Shown here: positions 1 to 4,898 of the stretch, piece after piece
How positions within the stretch are numbered: the first letter of the stretch is position 1
How the letters are laid out: every line of letters starts with the position of its first letter
DNA from: Deltaproteobacteria bacterium
GTDB lineage: Bacteria; Desulfobacterota; Binatia; UBA9968
Reading direction: 5' to 3'
DNA length: 5,963 nucleotides
Assembly: GCA_005878685.1 (NCBI GenBank)
Contig: VBLN01000173.1
Location: 15,062 to 21,024, forward strand
Notes under the pieces: model-generated
Told to the model about the DNA's origin: nothing
The model's database searches: none
What the model saw: only the letters and a program-made list of their open reading frames with translations
Program-made: the position numbers and the translations under genes

Positions 1-148
1 GGGTATGAAGAGCTCCAATACGATCATCGCGATTAATAAAGATCCGGAAGCGCCGATCTTTCAATTTGCCGATCTCGGCGTGGTCGGCGACGTCTTTCAG
101 GTCCTGCCGCGGCTCATCGAAGAAATCAAGAAGCGCAAGGGACGTTGA
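1..148 (+). CDS. etfA: Electron transfer flavoprotein alpha subunit, C-terminal fragment
   Basis: Reading from base 2 gives 48 codons and a TGA stop; the 5' part lies outside the window. The peptide contains [19 protein letters not shown] followed by [17 protein letters not shown], which matches the highly conserved C-terminal FAD-binding part of EtfA. In the family, the EtfA/EtfB heterodimer holds FAD and carries electrons from acyl-CoA and related dehydrogenases to ETF:quinone oxidoreductase in the cytoplasm. The tail ends in a basic KKRKGR stretch, and the length after the [10 protein letters not shown] motif is normal, so the end is intact. etfB would be expected upstream, outside the window. 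The next gene (a cupin) starts 54 bp downstream on the same strand, so co-transcription is possible. Family identification is firm; the exact role (fatty acid oxidation or another pathway) cannot be read from this fragment. Confidence 0.93.
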   Translation, partial: GMKSSNTIIAINKDPEAPIFQFADLGVVGDVFQVLPRLIEEIKKRKGR

Positions 149-202
149 CTCGCGTTAGCGGATCGTGTGAAGTGATATCAACGCTCAGAAAGAGGGAAGC
201 TT

Positions 203-640
203 ATGCATAATGGGAAAGATCCTAAACTGTTCCGGCTCCGCACGCAGCTTCTCAGCAAGGGGAGAAGCGATTACACCTTAGCCAGCACCGATAACATGAC
301 GATCAGGATCAAGTGCTATGCGCAGGGCGGAGAAAATGCCCTTCATACTCATCTGGACCAGGACCATTCCTTTATTGTCTTGGACGGCGCGGCAAGGTTC
401 GTTGGCAAAGAGGGCGAGATCGGAGTGCTCAAAAGAAACGAGGGAATCATGCTGCCCAAAGGGGCTTATTATAGATTCGAGAGCTGCGGCGATACTCCTC
501 TGGTTCTGCTGCGCGTGGCGGCCCACACCGATGGGCTGAAAGTAGGCCGGATCAATCCGGAGGGCAAGCCTCTACCTGCAAACTCCGCCGAGAACAAACA
601 TCAAGAAGGGGTTCCTATGGAAGGGCGCTTCTACGAGTAG
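203..640 (+). CDS. Small single-domain cupin protein (145 aa)
   Basis: This is a single RmlC-like cupin barrel with no other domain, signal peptide or membrane segment, so probably cytoplasmic. Cupin motif 1 is at about residues 42-62 (GGENALHTHLDQDHSFIVLDG) with His48 and His50 as the HxH metal ligands. Motif 2 is at about 81-94 (GIMLPKGAYYRFES). Two usual ligand positions are altered: the motif 1 Glu is Asp54 or His55 depending on spacing, and the motif 2 His is Tyr90. If metal is bound, the site is atypical. The ATG follows an AGAGGGA ribosome site at 191-197 with a 5-base spacer, which supports this start. It lies 54 bp after etfA on the same strand and faces the lipoprotein gene end-on. 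Cupins of this size include dioxygenases, isomerases and sugar- or ligand-binding regulators; nothing here decides the substrate. Confidence 0.85.
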   Translation: MHNGKDPKLFRLRTQLLSKGRSDYTLASTDNMTIRIKCYAQGGENALHTHLDQDHSFIVLDGAARFVGKEGEIGVLKRNEGIMLPKGAYYRFESCGDTPLVLLRVAAHTDGLKVGRINPEGKPLPANSAENKHQEGVPMEGRFYE

Positions 641-646
641 AACTAA

Positions 647-662
647 CAGGCTGACCAGCCTG
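647..662. terminator. Possible bidirectional terminator hairpin between convergent genes
   Basis: CAGGCT at 647-652 and AGCCTG at 657-662 form a perfect 6-bp stem with a GACC loop, 7 bp after the cupin stop. It lies in the 67-bp gap where the plus-strand cupin gene and the minus-strand lipoprotein gene converge. There is no strong T tract on the plus side (CCCATGGGG follows); on the minus side a weakly T-rich TTAGTTCT follows. The position suits a shared terminator, but the stem is short. Confidence 0.3.
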
Positions 663-707
663 CCCATGGGGTTTCTAACATCCGGTTGATGCGCGTTTGC
701 CTAACTA

Positions 708-1133
708 CTACTGCCAGCCGATGACGTCGTAGCCCTTTTCGCGCAAGCAGCGATTCACGTAACTTTTGTAGACCCGGCTCGGGCCAATCTGTTTGGCCGT
801 GCCGCGAACGGCGCCTGCGGTCCCGCCTGTCGCACTGCCAATGGCTGCGCCGAGTCCGGCTCCACGACCGCTCACCGCGCCTCCGGCAGCGCCGACAGCA
901 GCCCCGCCAACGGTGCCGATGGCAGTGTTCTTGGCAATGTCCTTCCCTGCTGTGCTCTCGACATATTGGCTCGATAGGTCGCGGCAGGTCGCTATGTCGC
1001 TATCCGCCTGCGCTTGGCCGACGCGCTGCAAGTGGGCATTGGGATATAAAACTGGACTCTGGACTGTGGAACAGGCAATGAGTCCCATCATCGTAATCAG
1101 TGTTGCTAAATTTTTCCCGTCTCTGGCTGACAT
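708..1133 (-). CDS. Glycine-zipper outer-membrane-type lipoprotein (141 aa)
   Basis: The N-terminus has a short charged stretch (residues 2-8), a hydrophobic segment and a lipobox LIAC, so Cys21 is the likely lipidated residue after signal peptidase II cleavage. Residues about 70-111 are a glycine zipper: repeated Gly/Ala at small spacings (TVGGAAVGAAGGAVSGRGAG and on), the pattern of membrane-inserting or oligomerising helices in OmpA-linked and SlyB-like lipoproteins. The end, YKSYVNRCLREKGYDVIGW, is a conserved C-terminal signature of glycine-zipper family proteins; Cys50 and Cys129 could form a disulfide in the periplasm. The ATG has a modest AGGCG site 7 bases upstream. It follows the binding-protein gene with a 52-bp gap on the same strand, so it could be the last gene of that transcript. 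The exact function is unknown; an envelope-structure role is inferred. Confidence 0.85.
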   Translation of the reverse strand: MSARDGKNLATLITMMGLIACSTVQSPVLYPNAHLQRVGQAQADSDIATCRDLSSQYVESTAGKDIAKNTAIGTVGGAAVGAAGGAVSGRGAGLGAAIGSATGGTAGAVRGTAKQIGPSRVYKSYVNRCLREKGYDVIGWQ

Positions 1134-1185
1134 AACGCCGCGCCTAAAAATTAGACGAACTAGCGTACAACTGGTTTACAGGATT

Positions 1186-2151
1186 CTATTTGCCGGCAGC
1201 TTCTTTATAGTAACTCGTGTCGTAGTATCGCTCCAAAGAATTGCCCAGCGGTAGCTTGAAGCCAAACTGGACCCTCAGATCGAGGACGTTTTGAAGTCCG
1301 GCAAGATTCAGTGATCCGGTCGGTGAAAGCTCGTCTACGCTTTCGGTCGCCGCCTGGCGATTCAGTTTCAATTCCTCGGCCACAAGTTTGAGCGCCTCTT
1401 CACGGTTTGCAGGGTTCTTAACCCAGCGAACGCCGGCGAGCCAGGCGCGGAGGAATCTCACGAGATCTTCGCGATGGCTCTGAGTCCACGCGCGGTTGAC
1501 CGCGAGGACTCTTCCGGGGTAGTCCGGCAGCAGCTCACGATGGTCGGTGAGCCGCTTAAAGCCGGCCGCTTCCGCTTTAGCGTCAAAGGGGGTACCCAGG
1601 ATTCCGGCAAAGGTCTCTCCCCGCATCATAGATTCTAGCCGCTTGTCCGTAGCCCCCGCAGCAACCAATTCGTAATCGCCGCGCTCGAGGTCCAGTCCGT
1701 GGGCCAGCAGGATGCGGCGCAGCACAAGGGCGTAGGCGGTATCCACCGCATCCGCAGCGAGCTTCTTGCCTTTGAGGTCGCTCCAGTTCTTGATCTCAGG
1801 ACGAACCAGCACGGGGAGCACGATACTTTCCGAACCCTGGGCCACGGCTACAATCTCCGCTCCTTCCTTGCCCGACCAGGCGAGAACATTGTCAAAGGAG
1901 CCCGTAATAAGATTGTAGAGACCTTTACTCACACCGCGCATCTGGTCGGTGGAACTGGGCGTGGTGGTGATTTTTACATCGATCCCCTCGTTAGCAAAAA
2001 ATCTGCGCGCGCGGGCCGCCACCATCGCGGCGTCGATTCTAAAGACATTCAGCTCTATCTTGCCGGGCTCCTTCTGCTGGGCCATGACCGCTCCCGCGAG
2101 CGGCACCATGAGGCTCGCGATCGTGAGCAGACTTAAAACCTTCGTTTCCAT
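1186..2151 (-). CDS. NMT1/SsuA-like ABC transporter substrate-binding protein (321 aa)
   Basis: This is a periplasmic binding protein of the NMT1/SsuA/TauA type, the family that delivers sulfonates, thiamine precursors, nitrate or aromatic carboxylates to ABC importers. Residues 1-24 are a Sec signal peptide with a hydrophobic core and AVMA before QQ as the likely signal peptidase I site; there is no lipobox. Family features follow in order: the N-lobe FFANEGIDVKI (51-61), GLYNLITGSFDNVLAW (77-92, the DNV.AW form common in this subfamily), the hinge-type WSDLKGKKLAAD (123-134), and the C-lobe through 321. Length is normal. The ATG has a good AAAGGA site (2158-2163) with a 6-base spacer. No permease or ATPase of the SsuBC type is adjacent, so this is an orphan binding protein. 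It follows pyk by 76 bp and precedes the lipoprotein gene by 52 bp. The ligand cannot be told from sequence. Confidence 0.9.
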   Translation of the reverse strand: METKVLSLLTIASLMVPLAGAVMAQQKEPGKIELNVFRIDAAMVAARARRFFANEGIDVKITTTPSSTDQMRGVSKGLYNLITGSFDNVLAWSGKEGAEIVAVAQGSESIVLPVLVRPEIKNWSDLKGKKLAADAVDTAYALVLRRILLAHGLDLERGDYELVAAGATDKRLESMMRGETFAGILGTPFDAKAEAAGFKRLTDHRELLPDYPGRVLAVNRAWTQSHREDLVRFLRAWLAGVRWVKNPANREEALKLVAEELKLNRQAATESVDELSPTGSLNLAGLQNVLDLRVQFGFKLPLGNSLERYYDTSYYKEAAGK

Positions 2152-2227
2152 CTACTATCCTTTCAGCGCTGTTTTTTATTCAACAGGCTTTTATCTTAGG
2201 AGCGAAATATGTCTACCTGGAGCCGCG

Positions 2228-3631
2228 TTACTCTATAGGTTGAACTGTGATCAGGTTTGTGGTGCCGGGCCGGTGCAGAGGCAGACCAGCCGTGATGGCA
2301 ACGAGATCACCCCTTTTGACAAATCCCAGGGAGAGGGCCTTCTTCTGTGCTAGCCGCACCATCGCGTCGGTGCTCCGGTATGAAGGAATCAGGACAGGAT
2401 GGACACCCCAGACTAAACAGAGTGTCTTGACCGTCTGCGGTTCCGGACTGATCGCGATGAGTGGCTGAGCCGGTCTGTAACGGGCGATCATTCTCACTGT
2501 GCTGCCGGAGCTGGTGGGAATAAGAAAGGCTTTGACTTGAAGGTCACGCGCCAGCGAGACGGCGGCGTGGCTGATTGCTTCAGGAACGCTCTTTTTGATC
2601 CCCTCAAACTGAGACCTTGGCTCCAGTATTTTCTCCGTCTCCGTAGCAACCTGGGCCATGGTCTTCACTGCCTGGATGGGATAGCTGCCAACGGCCGACT
2701 CTTCCGAGAGCATCAGCGCGTCGGTGCCATCCAAGACCGCATTGGCGATGTCGGCGACCTCGGCTCGCGACGGCCGCGGATTTTGCACCATCGATCGCAG
2801 CATCTGGGTAGCGGTGATGACCGGCTTTCCCAGACGATTCGCCTTGCGGATCATCATCTTCTGGAGTGCGGGGATTCTCTCCGGCGCGATCTCCAATCCG
2901 AGGTCTCCTCGCGCCACCATGATGGCGTCGACCTCTTCAAGGATGGAATCAATATGATCCAGCGCCTCGTGCTTCTCGATCTTGGCGATGATCGGGATGT
3001 GAGCACCCTTTTTTTTGATCTCTCGACGGGCATCGAGGATATCTTCGTGACCCCGGACAAAAGAGAGGGCCACCAGATCCACTCCCTGCTCAATGCCGAA
3101 GGCCAGGTCACGCCTGTCTCTCGACGTGAGCGATGGAAGATCCAAGCTGCCCTGCGGGAAGTGGATTCCTTTGTGCGAACTCAGCACGCCACCAACCATG
3201 ATCTTACAAGCGACTTCCTCTGGTTTAAGGCTCACGGCTTCAAGCTCGATCTCTCCATCGCCGAGCAGAATGCGATCGCCTTTTTTGATCAGTCGGTGGA
3301 GCCGCCGGTAGTTGACGGAGACGATCTGACCGTTGCCGAAAATCTTACGGGTTGTGAGCACGAAGCGGCGGCCGGTCTGCAGGCGGGCTCGATCTCCCTC
3401 GATGGGGCCCACGCGAATCTTGGGGCCCTGGAGGTCCTGTAAGATGGCGACAGGTCTCCGGAGTCTCTGCGCCAGCCGACGGATTCTCTTGATGATCCTT
3501 GCGTGAAAGGCATAGTCTCCGTGACTAAAGTTCAGCCGGGCAACGTCCATTCCCGCTTGAATGAGCCCTTTTAAGACGGTTTCCGATTGGCTCGCGGGGC
3601 CAATAGTGCAGACAATCTTGGTTCGACGCAT
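2228..3631 (-). CDS. pyk: Pyruvate kinase, predicted K+-independent type (467 aa)
   Basis: This cytoplasmic glycolytic enzyme transfers phosphate from PEP to ADP, giving pyruvate and ATP. The N-terminus MRRTKIVCTIGPAS is the canonical start, and NFSHG (34-38) follows. The small B domain spans about 72-168. Catalytic and metal residues are present: Lys217 and Glu219 in IIAKIEK, Asp243 in ARGDLGLEI, and ITATQMLRSM (272-281) with PRPSRAEVADIANAVLDGTD (285-304). The C domain runs from about 340 to 467 and includes PTSSGSTVRMIARYRP (372-387). Length is typical of the compact bacterial form. Residues 67-74 read LQGPKIRV: Leu, Gln, Lys and Val at the four positions that separate K+-independent from K+-dependent enzymes (which have Thr, Lys, Glu, Thr). 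MLSEESAVG replaces the more usual MLSGETAKG. No Shine-Dalgarno site precedes the ATG. The gene follows dppC by 62 bp. Confidence 0.97.
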   Translation of the reverse strand: MRRTKIVCTIGPASQSETVLKGLIQAGMDVARLNFSHGDYAFHARIIKRIRRLAQRLRRPVAILQDLQGPKIRVGPIEGDRARLQTGRRFVLTTRKIFGNGQIVSVNYRRLHRLIKKGDRILLGDGEIELEAVSLKPEEVACKIMVGGVLSSHKGIHFPQGSLDLPSLTSRDRRDLAFGIEQGVDLVALSFVRGHEDILDARREIKKKGAHIPIIAKIEKHEALDHIDSILEEVDAIMVARGDLGLEIAPERIPALQKMMIRKANRLGKPVITATQMLRSMVQNPRPSRAEVADIANAVLDGTDALMLSEESAVGSYPIQAVKTMAQVATETEKILEPRSQFEGIKKSVPEAISHAAVSLARDLQVKAFLIPTSSGSTVRMIARYRPAQPLIAISPEPQTVKTLCLVWGVHPVLIPSYRSTDAMVRLAQKKALSLGFVKRGDLVAITAGLPLHRPGTTNLITVQPIE

Positions 3632-3639
3632 CGTTTGCT

Positions 3640-3669
3640 AATTTACATGAGTGGACTGAGGAATGAAAA
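3640..3669 (-). promoter_or_regulatory. Weak candidate promoter for pyk
   Basis: On the minus strand TTTTCA (3664-3669) and TAAATT (3640-3645) stand 18 bases apart, each matching 4 of 6 positions of the sigma-70 consensus. The -10-like box ends 8 bases before the pyk ATG, so a transcript from it would start at or almost at the ATG. This is compatible with a leaderless mRNA and with the lack of a ribosome site. Matches this weak occur by chance. Confidence 0.22.
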
Positions 3670-3691
3670 CGGAGGAGGAAAAGGTTCCGTT
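3662..3691 (-). terminator. Possible weak intrinsic terminator after dppC
   Basis: On the minus strand AACGGA (revcomp of 3686-3691) and TCCGTT (revcomp of 3668-3673) form a 6-bp stem with a 12-base loop. It begins just after the dppC stop and is followed by TTTCATT. It would partly separate dppC from pyk. The stem is short and the loop long, so readthrough is likely. Confidence 0.28.
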
Positions 3692-3693
3692 CC

Positions 3694-4614
3694 CTAACCC
3701 TTGACCGTCCGTTTAAGCCGCGGGTCCAAGAGATCTCTGATCGCATCCCCGAGCAGGTTGATGCTCAGGACAGTCAAGAAAATGCATAGACCGGGAAAAA
3801 GCGCCAGCCACCACGCCGTGCTGATATAGCTGCGACTGTCAGCCAGCATCGTCCCCCAGGTGGGAATCTCGGGCGGCACCCCGAGTCCGAGGAAACTGAG
3901 GCTCGCCTCTGCGATGATGGCCGAGGCCATGGAAAAAGTGCCGATGACGAGAGAGATCTGGACCAGATTGGGAAGAAGGTGACGGCGGATGATGCGTTGA
4001 TTGCTGGCTCCGAGAGCGCGGGTTGCGGTTACAAAGTCACGGCTCTTAAGCGACAGGGCTTGACCCCGCACGACGCGGCAATATTGAATCCATCGTTGAG
4101 CGACGAGCGCCAGAATTAAATTGAATAGTCCCTGACCCAAAAACGCGAGGATCGTGATCGCCAACAGCAGCGGAGGAAAAGCCCAGACGACTTCGACCAG
4201 CTTCTGGATGGTAAAATCGATTTTGCCGCCGAAATAGCCCGAGATCGCGCCCAGCGTGACTCCGACAAATCCGGAGATGACCACGACAGCGAACGCAACC
4301 AGCAGGGAGACGCGTGCGCCGTAGATGATGCGGCTTAGGATATCGCGGCCGAGGCTGTCGGTCCCGAGGAAGTGGGCGCCGTCGAACCATTGGGGTTCTT
4401 TGAGAGTAGCTTCAAGCACCTGCTTGCCCGGATCGTACGGCGCGATCCAGGGGCTCAAGGTCCCGATAACGATGAGAGCGCAAACGATCAGCCCGCCCAC
4501 GACGGCTTTTGCCTGCATCCACGGATGCTGGCCTGCCCATGAACCCCGCTTCGCTTGGGCGAAATGACCGGTCGCGGCGCTAGTGCCGTTCCAACTTTTT
4601 TTTGCTAGCTTCAT
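3694..4614 (-). CDS. dppC: Peptide/nickel-type ABC transporter permease, DppC/OppC family (306 aa)
   Basis: This is an inner-membrane permease that pairs with DppB to form the channel of a dipeptide/oligopeptide/nickel importer. The first membrane helix is at about 37-55 and ends in the family motif SPWIAPYDP. HFLGTDSLGRDILSRIIYGARVSL begins at about 81 and is the classic DppC signature. Further helices lie at about 103-125, 142-172 and 218-240, and a last one before INLLGDAIRDLLDPRL near the C-terminus. The EAA loop that contacts the ATPase is at 193-215 (DFVTATRALGASNQRIIRRH). The present ATG (4612-4614) lies inside the neighbouring GIY-YIG unit, so the first 11 residues (MKLAKKSWNGT) come from that unit rather than from an ancestral dppC. 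The first 35 bases overlap the GIY-YIG ORF in another frame, with no strong ribosome site, so translational coupling is likely. Met33 is an alternative in-frame start, directly before the first helix. Confidence 0.93.
   Translation of the reverse strand: MKLAKKSWNGTSAATGHFAQAKRGSWAGQHPWMQAKAVVGGLIVCALIVIGTLSPWIAPYDPGKQVLEATLKEPQWFDGAHFLGTDSLGRDILSRIIYGARVSLLVAFAVVVISGFVGVTLGAISGYFGGKIDFTIQKLVEVVWAFPPLLLAITILAFLGQGLFNLILALVAQRWIQYCRVVRGQALSLKSRDFVTATRALGASNQRIIRRHLLPNLVQISLVIGTFSMASAIIAEASLSFLGLGVPPEIPTWGTMLADSRSYISTAWWLALFPGLCIFLTVLSINLLGDAIRDLLDPRLKRTVKG
4580..4608. repeat. Left terminal inverted repeat of the GIY-YIG unit
   Basis: On the plus strand 4580-4597 reads CTAGTGCCGTTCCAACTT. The complement of 4881-4898 reads CTAGTACCGTTCCAACTT, so 17 of 18 positions match. 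The similarity continues to a second CTAG at 4605-4608, exactly 25 bases in, as in the other arm, giving 22 of 29 identities. The arm contains an eight-T run (4596-4603). On the minus strand it encodes the last residues and the TAG stop of the GIY-YIG ORF, and residues 3 to 12 of present-day DppC. Confidence 0.9.
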
Positions 4615-4861
4615 TGGTCTCTGCGGTCAGCCGTTTTCGCAGATACTGTTTCCCTCTGCCCGTCTTGAGATATCGTTCCCGGCGTATGGCGTCATCCCGA
4701 TGCCGACACGCTTCGTAGTAGATGAGTTGAAGGGGACGTCTGTGCCGAGTGGAGCCGACATCCCCGGCCGTATGCTCTGCAAATCGAGTTCTCAGATCCC
4801 GAGTTACACCTGTATACCACTGTCCATCCTTTTCGCTGTACAACACATACGTATAGTACAT
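4580..4861 (-). CDS. Small GIY-YIG nuclease-domain protein (93 aa)
   Basis: This is a single-domain GIY-YIG endonuclease of the short type, often annotated as 'excinuclease subunit C-like' or 'putative endonuclease'. The first strand is YYTYVLYS (2-9), in the place of the GIY motif, and the YIG equivalent is YTG (16-18). The catalytic Arg is Arg26 within TRDLRTRFAEH, and the metal-binding Glu is Glu62 in RRERYLKTGRGKQYL (60-74). All key residues are present, so it is probably active. The core domain ends near residue 77; the tail SKKKLERH is encoded by the left inverted repeat. I chose the ATG at 4859-4861, which has AGGG at 4868-4871 and a 6-base spacer; a TTG two codons upstream is less likely. 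It starts 33 bases after the dppB stop and overlaps dppC by 35 bases. It has no evident role in peptide transport. Confidence 0.92.
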   Translation of the reverse strand: MYYTYVLYSEKDGQWYTGVTRDLRTRFAEHTAGDVGSTRHRRPLQLIYYEACRHRDDAIRRERYLKTGRGKQYLRKRLTAETNEASKKKLERH

Positions 4862-4869
4862 AGGCAACC

Positions 4870-4898
4870 CTAGGCGGAGGAAGTTGGAACGGTACTAG
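4870..4898. repeat. Right terminal inverted repeat of the GIY-YIG unit
   Basis: This is the partner of 4580-4608. The core at 4881-4898 is 18 bp with one mismatch, and the inner CTAG is at 4870-4873, exactly 25 bases from the outer one at 4895-4898. On the minus strand the outer CTAG supplies the TAG stop of dppB (4895-4897), and the inner CTAG overlaps the AGGG ribosome site of the GIY-YIG ORF. Confidence 0.9.

Larger units (their letters stand above)
4580..4898 (-). mobile_element. Candidate 319-bp GIY-YIG element with terminal inverted repeats, inserted between dppB and dppC
   Basis: The unit is almost entirely one GIY-YIG nuclease ORF flanked by 29-bp imperfect inverted repeats. The outermost bases at both ends are CTAG. 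Because CTAG is self-complementary, it may be a 4-bp target-site duplication rather than part of the repeats. Removing 315 bp (unit with one CTAG) leaves dppB intact and fuses dppC in frame to an upstream ATG at 4924-4926. There is no room for an intron ribozyme, and no transposase other than the nuclease is present. That it is a mobile unit is inferred from the repeats, the reconstructed empty site and the odd position of a nuclease inside a transporter operon. A single window cannot show a second copy. Confidence 0.6.

Noticed and set aside
793..1254. Open frame of 153 codons on the plus strand, Ala/Pro-rich at its start
   Set aside because: The Ala/Pro-rich part is the complement of the glycine-zipper codons of the lipoprotein, and the rest runs through the gap into the end of the binding-protein gene. 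There is no independent support.
2152..2227. AGCGCT palindrome followed by six T as a terminator for pyk
   Set aside because: The T run follows on the plus strand, against the direction of pyk and the binding-protein gene, and the palindrome has no loop.
2537..3442. Open frame of 301 codons on the plus strand opposite pyk
   Set aside because: It lies wholly antisense to a clear pyruvate kinase, its translation resembles no family I know, and no ribosome site supports it. It is a by-product of the codon use of pyk.
3668..3691. CCGTTCC at 3687-3693 as a relic of the element's repeat
   Set aside because: Only seven bases match the repeat core and neighbouring bases diverge, so chance explains it.
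4583..4873. Plus-strand open frame of 96 codons opposite the GIY-YIG ORF, as a second element protein
   Set aside because: Its translation is low-complexity in pattern and has no recognisable motif or ribosome site, whereas the minus-strand frame has a complete GIY-YIG domain.
4580..4898. The inverted repeats as an ordinary intrinsic terminator, or the unit as a group I/II intron
   Set aside because: The arms are about 280 bases apart with a gene between them, not a hairpin terminator. At 319 bp, mostly coding, there is no space for a self-splicing core, and the unit sits after a stop codon rather than within a conserved coding site.
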